A stretch of DNA of 64,000 bases, from positions 215,928,746-215,992,745 of the forward strand of contig CM073590.1 of assembly GCA_037074705.1 (NCBI GenBank). The letters are read 5' to 3'. Source of the stretch: Zhengitettix transpicula. Lineage: Eukaryota; Arthropoda; Insecta; Orthoptera; Tetrigidae. Made by a program: the position numbers and the translations under genes. The notes beneath the pieces are model-generated. The model was not told where the DNA came from. It searched no databases and saw only the letters and a list, made by a program, of their open reading frames with translations. Of this stretch, positions 38,538 to 52,700 are shown piece after piece. Positions within the stretch are counted from its first letter, which is position 1. Each line of letters begins with the position of its first letter.

Positions 38538-41500
38538 ATGATTGATAACTGTTCCTTACTAATTCGGCATTTGCCACCAGATTTTACTAATGATGAAAAG
38601 GAAGAATTTCTTAAACATTTTGGTGCTGTCCATGTTAAATGTATATTTTCAAAAACTAAGAAGTATAATGCTGTATTTGCCAGGTATTCATTCATTCGTT
38701 TTGATAATAGAATAATTACATAATTCTGCTGTAATTAATACATTTGTTCTTTTAATAGGTTCAATTCAGAACAAGAAGCCAAGGTAGCTCTACACAGACT
38801 TCATCAAATGGTTGTGTTGGGCTATCCATTAACAGTTGAGTTTGCTAGAGGCTATCAGAGAAATATCCAAACTTCCGAGAAAACTCCAGTGTAAGTTTTT
38901 GTTTGTCTCATTGACCTTTATGAATAATATGCTTATTAGCATATTAGTAAAACATATAAAATAGCAAAATAAACCCTTTAAATGTAATAGTCTGTAAAGT
39001 AAATGGTCAATTAAACAAATACATGGTCTTATGTCACAAAACATTAAATGAACTATGTTTGTCCTTTTTTAGGACCATCTTCAGGTTTCATAATTTTGTA
39101 TATAAATCATGCAAAACAATTTAGAAACAATGTCTTGCCTGTTGTAACCGAGATAATATTTCAGTTGCAACTATGAATATTTTGGTTACAACAGGCAAGG
39201 CAGCAATTGTTTTACATGATGTATATACATAGTTAGTAAACCTTAAGAGGTCCTAAAAAAGGATGAAACATCATTCATTTAATCTTAGTTACAAAACATT
39301 TTTGTGACATAAAGCATTGTATTTGTTTATTTATATTGTTTTGAATGTCAGATATTTTCATCGTTATTAATCTCTTTTTCTTGTTCTTAAAACTACATTT
39401 GCCCTACCTTTCAAATTCCATAGGAAGATTTTGTGTAGAAAATCCCATATTTAGTTCATAAAAGTTGTCACGGCATCTGTACTTTTTACATTTTACATTA
39501 AAATATTTATTTATTACCATTATTGCCTATTCTCTCTTTTATTTTTTGAAAATTATGTATTATTTCAAGTTACGTTAAGCATAATTCTGAGCTTCAATTT
39601 ATTCATTAAATGAACTAGCTTCTTGATCTATTTACAGCAAAAATGGTGGCATTTACTTTAATTTTCATGTCTGATTTTGTAGTAGAGTGTAATTTAAAAA
39701 TAAATAAATAAATTTCTTGACCCAAGAATAACCTCAAAATAAGCTGTTATTCAGTCTTAATCAACATCTATAATACAACTTTATCTTTCTCAGCCATACA
39801 TATATACTTTATTCTGAGAGATCCCAACTTTTTTTTCTATATATATATATATATATACTTTAGGTGTAGACAGGCTATGCATAGTTTAATCCACATAGTG
39901 AAAACTCCTCTCTTATAGCATAGGAAAGGGATTTGAAAGGGGGGATGCGGAAGGGTAGAGAAAGGAAGCCAAGGGTTAACTAGGGAACCTGGGCTATGGT
40001 TTAAGGATCCTACCCTGCAAGTCTCCTAAAAGTGATGCAGGGAAAACCCTAGAAAAACCTGCATCAGGTAGGTCGGGCATTTGGTACTTATCCCATGCCT
40101 GTCCGATGGTGGGAGAGGGGTTCACTGTGGGGTCGCAGCTTTCCCCTCCCTCGCCATGCCTTGACCGGTTTAGGAGGCAGCGGGCCGACTATTCCAATAG
40201 GAATAGCAGACAACTCTTACCATATGCCCAAGGTCTGTGACCCTGGAACATACACCTCTCAAAAACAGCCAAGGTGCCTCGGCTTGTGGGAACCTTAGCT
40301 CAAAAAACCTTAGCTCAAAGGCATCCGCAAAGGTAGCCTCCGCCAGAGCTCTCTATCAAAATCTTGAAAATATTGATCAACAACCTTGTCACTTCCGTAT
40401 TCTCCCTTATTTTTAGACTTCAATCTAAGACCAAAAATTCAGTTATTTCATTCAAATTTACCAATATTTTTGTAATATTTATTTAATTTTACATTACATT
40501 GCAACTATAAGTTTTACATATTTAAATATTTTTAATTATTCTCTTCCAACTATAGATTCAATTATGTGTACAAATAATATGGTGATGACATCTGTAATAA
40601 TTCTCTCTTACTCCACTGAATTTGAGATATCAATTCACTATATATGTGAAACAATTATGTTTTTAGTCTCTATTAAATTGAAAATCATTTTAATTTTTCA
40701 GGATTCAAATTCGTAGAGAAAGTAAAGACAATACCGAGAAACATTATGAAGCTTTTCTCCAAAAATTGAATGCTTGGAACTCATCTGTTAATTTTATGCA
40801 ACCACCGCCTTCTCATTTACGATATCAATACCCTCCACCTTCTGTAGCTATCCTTACTAATATTGCGAGAGCCCTTGCATCTGTTCCAAAGTTCTATACA
40901 CAAGTATTACACCTAATGAATAGAATGAATCTTCCTTCTCCATTTGAAAACATTTTTCCAGAAAGTGAGGTATCGGTCAACTTATCACATTTGTTTGGTA
41001 TTGAGGAAAATAAGATTTCACCAACTAGAGAAGTTAGAGATGAAGATGTAGATATTTCTGAAGATGAATCTGAAATTGAAAGTGATCAAGAAAATAAGGT
41101 AGGAAAAGAATTAATGCCATTAAAAAGGCCCTTGCCACAAAATAATAAAAAAATAAAACGGCCAAAATTTTGTAAACCCATGACAACTTCTGTGACAGTT
41201 AGACAAGGTCCGAAGCCAGAAGATATATTTGAAAAAATTGATTGTGAAGTTCCACAACGGAAAATTGAGTTGAAACTCTTATCTGTAACTGGTGAAACAG
41301 GTATTTTGCCAGATGTCGAAAACAGTGTAGAACCTGCTGGAGGCTTTGGACTTATGTTTCCTGAAAATAAAGTTTCTACTGAAGAAGAGAAAAATGATTC
41401 AGGTGATGATGTAGGTGACGGCAGCACTATTACAGCTGAAGAATTAGCAGCTAACAGACTATCATCTAGAGGTAAATGTTCTTCAAGAATATCTGAGATC

Positions 41501-42872
41501 TAATTTGTACTTTTTTCTATCTCAGGTCTATTATTGCCTCATGGATTCAGAAGCAAATTATGGATTAGAATTTTTTATCTCACACTTTTTGTGTTGCAAT
41601 AATAATATTCAGCCAGCCTATTGTTTTCTTTCAATCATCCTATTCTGTATTGTAATTTCATCAGAAAAAATTACCAATGTACCTTGCACCCATTTTGTCA
41701 AATTACTGGATTTGAAGATTCTATGGAAGGAATGTGTGTAGTTGTCTTTTTGTTTTTATGTGCAAACTATTCAGGAATGTGACTTTTACACAGAACTGCC
41801 ATAATCTATGATCAAAACGGTTTTTGAAAAATATATATTTGTTTGATTATTTGAATCAGTTTTGTTGGTACATGCCACAAGATATTGAAACTTTAAGAGA
41901 TGAAAATTATTTACTAAATATTGGTCTTTTAGAAAAAAGTACTGTGTAATATCTGAGATTATAAACAAATACATGGCCTTATGCTGACATAAGGCCATGT
42001 ATTTATTTCTATTATTGTGAATGGCAAGATATTTTTCCATCATATTTAAGATTCATTTAAATTGGTGAAAATTCCTGTGTAATTTTATACACATGAATTA
42101 TATTAGGTCCTGTATTTTAGTGTGGACTGCATTTCTGCAACTACACCCCTCTTCTTTTTAACTGGCATAAATTTATTCGCCTTCATTCTAGAGTTTATTT
42201 AAAACAATGGCACCTCCTAATCTCTGATTAAAAATTATGTATTAAGTAAAATGTGTACAGTATTTGCACTGATATCAAATGTTCCAAAAAGGGGCAAAGT
42301 TTTTCAATCAAATTTTTTGAGAAAATCAGTTTCTAGAACATAATAGATTAGCTATTGGAAGCATGTTACTAGTAGACTTCACACAATTATCTTAAATTTG
42401 TGTAAAGCTTAATGTACAATTATTTCCAGATCAAAAGCATCTTTCCGTGTTCAAAAATTACCAACCTGGCATCCCATCTTGCCGTTTATACGTCAAGAAT
42501 ATTTCCAAATCTGTAGTTGAGAGAGATTTGCACTTTATATTCCGGAGATATATGTTACCACCAGATGAAGATCAAGGCAATATGTAAGTAAATAAATACA
42601 ATATTGATAAGTTTTATAAACATTTTAGTCCCTCAAATTCACATTTTGAGAATTACTTTAAAAATAATTTTGCAATACTTTTCACCATTTGTTTCAGGTT
42701 TGACATAAGACTGATGAAAGAAGGCAGAATGAAAGGCCAAGCTTTCATAACATTACAAAATGTGAAACAAGCACAATTGGCACTTAAGGAAACAAATGGT
42801 TATATCATAAAAGATAAACCTTTGGTTGTCCAGTTTGCTAGATCTGCTTTATCTAAAGACAAATCACAATGA
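38538..42872 (+). CDS. RNPC3: RNPC3, U11/U12 snRNP 65 kDa protein (RNA-binding protein 40)
   Basis: Five coding exons (38538-38683, 38759-38890, 40702-41471, 42430-42584, 42699-42872) join in frame with GT-AG introns to 458 codons. RRM1 covers about residues 5-80 (RNP2 LLIRHLP; weak RNP1 YNAVFARF). A region with two proline blocks (QPPPSHLRYQYPPPS, about 126-140) follows, then an acidic/basic linker. The C-terminal RRM2 covers about 368-446 (RNP2 LYVKNI, RNP1 MKGQAFITL). This is the layout of the minor-spliceosome protein, which in vertebrates binds the U12 snRNA stem-loop through RRM2 and bridges to U11; the human protein is a little longer (about 517). The start is chosen because ATG opens RRM1 at the expected distance and lies right after an acceptor. 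Its own introns look U2-type. Intron 2 carries a MITE and a family A copy, and intron 3 a perfect hairpin. Confidence 0.94.
39014..39329. mobile_element. Palindromic MITE in RNPC3 intron 2
   Basis: The left end aaatacatggtcttatgtcac (from about 39017) pairs with the right end gtgacataaagcattgtattt. Inner blocks also pair (gtcttgcctgttgtaacc with ggttacaacaggcaaggc around 39132-39202). The whole 316 bp folds on itself with a short centre near 39160. No coding capacity is seen. Confidence 0.85.
39839..40355 (-). mobile_element. Family A retroposon in RNPC3 intron 2
   Basis: It begins next to an (AT)n run (39839-39857) with ..aggctatgcatagtttaatccac and continues through the family blocks to ..ggtagcctccgccagagctctct at about 40355, so it is one of the longer copies. 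It lies antisense to the host gene. Confidence 0.82.
41967..42004. repeat. Perfect hairpin, 17-bp stem and 4-base loop
   Basis: aaatacatggccttatg at 41967-41983 is followed by ctga and the exact reverse complement. The stem sequence is nearly the same as the ends of the MITE at 39014-39329, so this may be that family reduced to its termini. It lies in RNPC3 intron 3. Confidence 0.85.
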
Positions 42873-42926
42873 AGTAAAATATTTAATGTATCTAATTTAT
42901 TTAATGAACAAATCAAGCAAGGAAAA

Positions 42927-43125
42927 AATAAACACTTATATAAATGATTATATTGTTCATTATTTTTGCCCTACAGGCAACTTTACTCAAACTATTTTAT
43001 CCATTTCTAACATTTCTCATATTATTTCAATTACACAAATATTGAATGTAGTGGCCATTACAATGGACTGCTCTACATAAATCTTACCTGAATTTTTTTA
43101 TACATAAATATAGTTGTTCAATAAA
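42927..43125 (+). terminator. RNPC3 poly(A) signals
   Basis: Two AATAAA hexamers follow the RNPC3 stop codon, at 42927-42932 and 43120-43125. Either could end the transcript; which one is used cannot be seen. Confidence 0.55.
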
Positions 43126-43185
43126 CTCACTTTTAAAGAATATGTACTTATAGAAAAAAATTAAGAAAATATAGTTGAAAATACA

Positions 43186-43191
43186 TTTATT
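43186..43191 (-). terminator. Candidate ZC3H18 poly(A) signal
   Basis: AATAAA on the minus strand, about 550 bases after the ZC3H18 stop codon. The interval 43192-43738 has no competing gene and is probably its 3' untranslated region. Confidence 0.5.
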
Positions 43192-43738
43192 TTGTACATT
43201 GACTACATGTCATAGATTCATCAAAGGAATGTAAATCTACAATCATTGCAAGCAAATATTTCAGCTACACAAAATTTTGACTTCCTCAGAATGTAAAAAA
43301 TAATTACAGAGTACATTCTATACATTGTATTCATAAAAAAATTAAAAAACTTGAAAATAAGTCTTTATAGAAATACGTTAAGTTTTTACTATATATATAT
43401 ACAAACTTATTTAGATCTACATTTGACCAACTAAAACACCTTCTTAACAAAGGAAATTAGTCTTGAGGGACCAATTACACACGGTCCTCTTACAAATTAT
43501 AGATTAAGTCTATAATACAACTCACAAGTCTACAAATTCTGCTTTCCAATACACTGGAAATACAAATAATTATTTGTACCAAATATTTTAATAGTTTTGG
43601 AACTCAAATCACATAGAAATAGTTAACAGTCTATATTCACCACCACACCAGTTTTGAGCACCAAGTCTTGAAGTGAGAATACTAAGTTACTGGCTTTGGT
43701 GATTAAAGTTTTCAGTATTATATTTTAGACAATCGAGT

Positions 43739-46700
43739 TTAAATTTTTGATCTCTTTCGGGCTATAGCATCTTCCACTGCTTTCAACTGTTTCAACAATT
43801 CTTCCCTTCTTGAAGTGGCTTTCTTGCTTCCTTGCTTCGATAAAGCTGCCACCTGTCAAACAAATATGTAAAAATGAACTTGTGAATTATAATTCTGTAG
43901 TGTTAATAATAGGGTTCAAGATGCATACCTTAGCAGCTATGACAGACTCTGCAGACATTGATTCTGCTGGCCTTTTCCTGCCAGCAACAACAGCAGTTGG
44001 CATTCGATCTAATATAAATGTTAAATATTAATACAGTAATCCATGATTTAAACAATACAATAATAGTTGAACATATAATTTGTTTTCAAAGTGAGCAAGT
44101 ATTTATCTTACCTCTTCGAACAAGATTAAGTTCTGGTAATTCTGGCAATCCAGTAGCACTTCTTTTAGGTGGAGCCATAACATTAGAACCAGGTGTTTTC
44201 AAAGTCAATTTAATTTGTTGCTTTTGGCCAGATAACTGCACATTAAAACAATATAGTGTTTACCATAAACAGGACAAAAAGTATAATAATTTTCTCAAAT
44301 ACCAAGTGTATTTAAAACATTTACAATTGCATAACACCTACTTAACAGAAAAGAAAATTGAACATGCTATTAACTACCTTAAGTGCATCCATAGCTTTAA
44401 TTTTAAGAGATTGTGTCAAAGCTAATCTCTCTCGTTCATCCATAACAATTCTTTTAGGTTGACGGACCGCTGAAACAAGAAAATACTTTACTATAAGCAG
44501 AGTCCAAATTTCTAACAAGTTTTAAGAAATGCTACATCATAAATTAATTATATGCATAGTGGAGTACAGATTTCATACATTTGCATCTAATGTAGATAGA
44601 AAATTTTGTTAAGTGTAGCGAAGGGCAGATCAATTCTTTTTGGTGAGTCATTCATAGTTGATTCCTGAGTCAATTCTTTTAAACGACTCTTTGGCACACT
44701 GAATGCCATCCAATTCTATTCTCAGGGTTTAACATTAATAACACAAGTGGGGGGACAAAAAACGTAATAAAATGCTAACTATGGATGTAGAGAAGTCATA
44801 AAAATAACAAATCAAAATTAAGTTTATCTTGATTATTTTAACAATAATTTTTGGGTGCCAGGGAGCCAAATGTAATATTTTTCAGGGTGTGGTTAAATAC
44901 AAATATAGAGACACTGGTCTATACATAAGCTATTGAGTAGTGCTTCAGATGAAAAATCTGTTTACTTGGATCACCTTTCAGTGTTAATTTTATCCTACAG
45001 TTGGCAATCTTTATCCCTTTCTTTACACAAATCACTTTCTCTTTTTAAAACTGTGCCTAGAAGCAATGCACAATTTCCCTACACTTAAAAAAAAAAGTTT
45101 TCTCTGCCTTAACAATGAGTAAAGTGATTCACGTGCCTCCCCCCCCCCCCCAATTCTTAACAATCAGACTAGTACTAATAATTCATATAATAAAAAAATA
45201 TGAAAAACTGGCATAACTAGATTCAGTACATAAGATGTGTATGGCCCCACAAACATTGTAATAGTTATGTAGACACTAAAGAACTTTTGTTTTACACATT
45301 AAATATACTGGTGCCACCCACACATGAACTCAGCACTCACCAACAAACACAGTTCTAATTACCTTTGGGCGAAGGTTCTCTACTGCTAGATGATGAGGAG
45401 TAACTGGATTCAGATGAATCACTGCTAGAACCACTGGAATCGGACCCAGAAGATGATCGAGATGAGCGAGATCTGGATCGTAGTTTTTCTTTGTTAGACA
45501 TAGCTGCAGCTAATACTAATTTTGATCTATCCACACCTACTTTGGGAACAGCTGGAACTCTTGCAGTTGTTGAGCTAAAGATTGAAACATGTATTAAAAA
45601 GTAGAAAACGGACACTACAACAGCAGTTTCAAAAAAATATTCATAGTGTAACCTCCCTTGCTCACATACTTTGTGCCTAAAATTACCTTGTAGCATTGAA
45701 TAGTTTGTTTATATATAATGTATACACTTCAATGCCTTCAAATATTTTAAGAATTTTCTCCTGTCTACCATGTCAATTTCAGGTAAGCCAAAACACTGAT
45801 CATTCTTTCCTTTACATACCTATTAACTAAGCTCATGGTTTTTGCTGATTCATTCCATGCAAGACAGGCCTTCATTACCTATCTTGAAAACTGGATCAAT
45901 ACAGCCATATATTGTCCCTTACTTCATACTTCATACTGTTTGATGAGTTAATATAAATACATCTCTCTACTCCTTCAGTGGTAACTATGAATGGGTGTGT
46001 CGGTATTCAACCAACTACTGCCATATTATCACAACTGTTCTGGGAATGTCATAAGACATGACCACATAAATGGTCTGTGATAGAACCTTTTAGACAGAAC
46101 AATTAAGAGGTTAATTCAACAATTTATTCAACTACCTCAAAATGGTACCCACTGTTTTCCGATATTGATATTGCCTCGTCATTTGAACTGACTCGATATC
46201 AGTGGCATGAGGAATATTTTGTTATCCTGTGTTCTTAATATCATTCCAATAGCACATTAGGGCTAAAATCAAAGATTATAAATATTTTCAAGTATTCTCA
46301 AAATATAATAAACTAGAATGAAATGAATAATTAGTAATTTATGAACAGTGCATGTTACACAATAGGTTATGAAAACCTTAATGTAAAATTGTCCACTACA
46401 CAGAATATGGAATTAAAATTTTCGGTGGTCTTACGCTCCTTCAGTGAATACATATCTTGATAATTTCCTTCAGGAGATAGATGGTGCACTACTTATGTTA
46501 ACTGCCTGCATTTGTACATGTTTTTTTTTAATGTAAATATGCTACAAAAACACATTTTATATTAAGCAGATTTTTGGCTATCAGTTCTCAAATCAAATAT
46601 GTGTAAATTTAAATACTATAATTAAATCTGGTCAAATCATTCTAAGATGCAAAATGTTCAACTGAAACTCGGTTATACGTATAGCCAAGTTTCTTTATTC

Positions 46701-49700
46701 CAAAAACATGAATGTGGTCAATGACTTATTATTCACAAATCTGTTAGTTTGTCATATAATAAATTAGACACATTTCTATCCGACAATAATTATGTCAAAA
46801 AAACAACCATGAATCACAACATTAAACAAATAATCTGAACCCCTTTCGTGATGAATTTAAACAATTTATTTTAACAGCAAATAGGTATAGTAACAAATTT
46901 CAGGAAGCTTGTGTACACATTTACCAAAGAAATGTAGCCTCGGTAATTAAACTAACCAGAAATATAACTACCAACAACATTCTGGCTTCACAATAAACAA
47001 GTAATCATAAGCAGAAAGCATAATATACTACTTGTATGAAATAACATAATTGAGTTTTATAAAAACAGTTAGTTCCCTGACTGCAAGATAAATGTTATTT
47101 CTATTTTACTTATATTTGCGTTTATGGGTGTCTCACCTAGTATTTGGAACAGGAGCAGGTGGATTTTGTGCAGACATTCTCTTCATACCAGGTGAAGGAG
47201 GCCGAACCTCCTTTTGTTTTCGTGGACTAGGAGCTGGTGGATTCATTAGAAGAGCTCTCTCACTAGCTGCTTTCTTTTCTGATTGAATTAATGTAGAGCT
47301 GAGTGGCTTATCTAAAATTGATAAATACCAAAAAATTATACTCAAATGAAATTATTTTTATGTACATTCCAACCCAGATGTAAAATCAGCCTTTGTAACA
47401 GAATATTAGCCTAAAAAAGAAACATAACTTACTGTTTTTAACAAGTATTCGTTGATCTCCAAGGACTTTCGTGTTTTTGCGTGGTGATGCTGTTGGAGAG
47501 GTTGGAACATCAGCAGCTGCCTTAGATGTAGGTACAAGAGTACGAATGGTTTTCCTGCGGGCTCGAGATAGAGGTGTTCTAGAACTGGACCGGGACCTTG
47601 ACCGGGACAAGGAATGAGATTTGGAACGGGACCTGGAGTGGGAATCATGACTATAAGAACTGTAGCTCGACTGACTGGAACTTCGGCTGGAGCTGAAAGT
47701 ATTGATTAAATATTTATTTAAATGCTTAAAGCACTTTTTCTACAACAAGCGAGACAACTTTACAAGATGAGTCAAAGTTAACCTTCAAAATGAATTCTAC
47801 AAAAGAATTCAAACTATTTTGCTCTTTACGTTCCCAATACTCTCTGCCAGGGTAAAATCTCCAAAATACTCCTGAAAAAAAATTGTATTACTCTTAACAA
47901 TATTAAATAAATTCTAATACAAATATAACTAATTCTTTGATGCAATTATTAAAGAATGACCAAGTCAACTTCACATATACATTAGCATATAAATAAATGT
48001 CTATTGAACAAACTAGTTAACATAGTTCCGACCATTTTATCATACATCAGTTGTGTAACTGGTTTGATATGGTTCTCTATTTCTTTCCACTTACCATCAC
48101 AGTACTTATATCCAACATCTGTAACTGATTTCCAAAATATGATAATTTGATTTACCTATTATTTTCACCCTTGAGTGTATCTTCAGTCATGTTGTTTACT
48201 GCTGGCTGTTATATACACAATCACATATATTGGAATAATCGTCAACAGATTATTTTCATTTATTATAAAATCCTCGAACCTAATTTTAACTTTCCACATG
48301 TTCTTTAAATTTATTATGCAGTGTTACATTTCAAAGTTATTCAATATTATTTTAGGCTTAAAACTGTAACAAGTTTTACTTCACTATTTAAAATTTCTAT
48401 CACAACCTTAATTCCCAAATAACCAAAATTGAAGGCATTCAATTTTTATTTAACTTTTACTATCGTACTTTTAACGTCATCTTTACAATACTCAGTAATC
48501 TTGTTCTCAAATTAAAGAACCCCCTCATTTTTCAAATATAATGGAACCAATTTAAATATTGTACAGTCAGTATTTTTGCACTAATTATTTACAGATTGAT
48601 ATGTTTGAGTATTTAGTTTTAAATTTAACTTATCCTGACACAAGATTCACAAATTATCTTTTATTAGAATTAAGTTTCAAAAACAAATAAAAATCAAATT
48701 GCATGAGAAAATAAAAGTAAAAACAAATGTAAATCAGTGATAACAAAATCATTGATAACTTATTTTGAACAGGTAAGTAAAAACATCACATAAGAAGAAT
48801 TAATACACGATATGAACTGTTTTCAGATGTAAAGGATAACTGATAAACAAATTTATTCAGTCAATAGGATTATGAACTTTAAACATTATACCAGCTTTTT
48901 AATAAGACAACCTGTACCTTGATGATGTATAAGATGATCCAGAAGTATAAGACTGCCTTCGTGAAGACCATTTACTACCACCAGTTTTACGGCCAGTTGG
49001 AGATTTAGACCGCATCCAAGGATCAGCCCATTCATCTCCACGACCTCTGTGACTTGACATTGAAACTTCTGCATATCTGAAATACAAATCAATTTTTACA
49101 ATAGTACCAGTACTACTAATTATATTCTTGGAATGTTAGCTACAATAGATTGACAAAATCAACTTTTCGTGGTTTTATGTCAAAGTATACTCTTACCTCT
49201 CATCCCTCCATGGCTTTTCAATCCGTTCCACAATAACCTCACGAGTTGGTGCAATCTTCTGTCTACTGCTACTCTTTTTTTCATATTTGTCATAATAATC
49301 GGAGGGCAAGGATCGCTGTTGGTATTTGCTACTACGACTACTTCCATACTCTGCTTCAACACGAAGAGCTCTAGCTTCACCAGCATCATAATGTACACGT
49401 CTCCAATAGTCACTGCTTCGAGACTGGTGATAGTAGGGTGATTCAGGTATGTCTTCAAATCGATCTATTGCAACACTGCCTTCACGGTGATACTTTCCGT
49501 CACCTTCACCTTTCATCCTTAATGTGAACAGAAAGAACAATTATCTACTTACTTCGGGTAAAGAATTGAGCTATTATCATATTTGAAATTCCACCTATAC
49601 AAGGCTGGACCAACAACTAATGTGTTGTATGTATATGTATATATACAGTGAGGCCGGCTGCAGACTGCCAATGCACGGAATGGTATAACACTCGTTCCTG

Positions 49701-52700
49701 AAGAAGGAGGCTGAGAGCCTCCGAAAATTTGAAGAACAACCTTCAGTTCCTTATGACAACACCACACTTTACTTTCAGGTAAGCCACAATCTCTTTTTCC
49801 TTTCCATACCAATATTGCAATTATTTTTGCCAATGTCATATCCTTACTAATATCATATATATATATATATATATATATATTTGATAATTAGATAGTGAGG
49901 AAAGATAGAAATAGATTATGTTTGGGAATACATTCTGAAGAAAGCATATGCTTTAGTCAGTAATACGTTAAAATGAAGCACATGTTCAAGGTGAAGAAAG
50001 GAAAGTTATGGTCCCATTTTCTAAGCTTGACATAAAACAGAAATTTTTAACAGAAAATACTTCTAATATTGGTTCCAATGAATGTATGTCATTTTGTAAC
50101 CAGTCTATTGACCATAATCCATTTTGTTTCTTTTCTGGACTTAAAATAGCCTATAAATTATCTGACAAGGAATATATGCCACACAAGTCTGATTTATACA
50201 TGAATTAATTTTGATGTTGAATGGCCTGATATTTTTAACATTACATTTTTTTAAAAGACAAAATTAGTAATAAGAGCACAAGTATCATACTGAATATAAA
50301 AAATCGATGTACTATCAAGGAAATCTAATGTTTACTTTTAAATTTAGCTGATATCCTGTCAAATATAACTACTAAGTTAGTTTAGAAGAGCATTAAATTG
50401 TTAAAGGTTGATTATATAATTCTTAATTAATAAACCTTATTGTTATACACTAAGTGACAAATTAATATGACTACATGAAACTAGTTATAAATATATTTTA
50501 TTTAAGGTTATAGTGCATTCACTGAAATCCATAAAATTAAATTCAACTGACCCCCATCTCTCTGAGTCTTCCTTAAGAAGTGGACTTGCTGGGCGTGTGT
50601 AATAATCGTTTTCTTTGTCCAGTTCTTCCTGCCCAAGACTTAAATTCATCTTCTTTTCTTCAAAATCCATATCAGTCTCTTTCCTTTTTGTTGACTTACG
50701 CATCATCTGAAATAATAATACATATGAATACATAATTTCATAAGTATCACATTTTTCTAGAAATAACTAGAAAATTCAATAAATACTTCTTGGTATTCAC
50801 ACGGGTTTTGCATATTTATATTTAAACACAACGTTTCAACGACTAAAAGCTCTGTCGTCATCTTCTAGGCGAAGTGCCAGAACCATTTCATTTCATGTTA
50901 TATATATCCTCAACCGGATCATCACGCTGTGACAGCCAACAGTACTCGGTCAACAGTCCGCCTCAGCCATGTCAGCATCAGTCAAAACACGGGCCACTCG
51001 CCGAGGTACATTATCCGCAGTAGCCCTGGCCACAATAGAGCTTCGGACCCCTCGTCTTATCAATGTTATAGTTGGGTCCCAAGTCTTGCTCAATTGAAAC
51101 CTGGTGTCCCAGTTTAGCAGGTTGTCTTGTGTCCTAATATGTATGGCTTCTTTGATGATGCTGCTCCAGAAACCATCGACACAATCCAAGATTTTGGTTT
51201 CATTGAACTTTATGTCATGGCCAGTTTCTATGGCATGCTCTGCCACCACTGACTTATTTGTCTGTTTGAGTTTGAGGTGCCTTTGATGTTCTGTGCATCT
51301 GTCCCTTACCATGCGAATAGTTTGGCCGATGTACTTCTTGCCACATTCACACTGTATGCTGTAGACCCCAGGAGTACAAAGTCCTATACTGTCTTTAACC
51401 GAGCCAAGAATTTCTTTAATTTTCTTTTGTGGATAGAGAACACCTTGTCAATGTTATGCTTGGCCAGTACATATTTTGAATAACCAATGCTTAATATCGA
51501 ATCTAAATTTGAAATAAAATTACATATCTGAAGTAAATTACAAAAAAAAATAGTAATAAAATTCTTACTTCCTTGGCTTGTCTAAGTCCTCTTTCCCATG
51601 CTGACTCATAAATAGGTGCCTCATCTTTACGTGGCCCTTGGTATGGTACAGTTACCTGAAATCAGAAATTTCAATAGCTCAATAATATATAATGATTGTG
51701 CAAGAGGAAAATTTATTTTTAAATTTTATACCACACTGTAGTTGCTAAATTATTGATAAAATTATTTTAAAATAAAAAAACTTACACTAATTTTGTCATA
51801 TGGTGCCCTATAGTCTGTAGGAGGATATAATGGAGGGCCATTAACTGGAACTAATGGTCGTACCATATCAAACATCGTGTAATTTCCTTTGTCCGTTACT
51901 CCAGGGTGAAGAAACCTAGTTTGTAAACATAACATGAACTTTCAAATACAGAATATGTATATATTTATGTGTGTGTATGATATCAGTAAGGATATGACAT
52001 TGTCAAAAATAATTGCAATATTGGTAAGGAAAGGAAAGAGAGATAGGTTGTGGCTTACCTGAAAATGAAGTGTGGCATCACCATAAGGAACTGAAGGTTG
52101 TTCTTCAAATTTTCGGAGGCTCTTAGCCTCCAATCCGCAGCCGGCCGGTGCACAGAATGGTGTAACACTCCTTCCTGAAGTGTGTTCCTCATGGCGACAC
52201 CGCACTTCACTTTCAGGTAAGCCACAACATATCTCTCTATGCTTTCCATACCAATATTTTTGACAATGTCACATTCTTACTATTACAATATATATATACA
52301 CACGTGTACAATAACATTTAGTATATATAATTTTGTAAATAATAGATATGTAATGTAAATTTAATAAAAATGATCAAATGAGCAAATTTGAAGAAAAACT
52401 GTCTTAAATTGAGAAGATTTACATATTATAGTTGTAAGAATAATTATTAATGTTGTCATGTCAAACAGGAACCATATTTCAAATTTTCAGAGTTGTTATT
52501 CTCTTTCCTCAGGTGATAATGGCACACTCCTCAGAGAGGCTGACCGCACAGTGTGCCATTTCAGGTACCTCATTAGCTCACTAATCTCTCTCTCTCTCCT
52601 ACCCATATCACCTAATATATATATTACAGACAAAATTTTCCCACATGCCGAGGCACCTCGGTCTGTTTTGAGAGGTGTATGTTCCGGGGTCGCAGACCTT

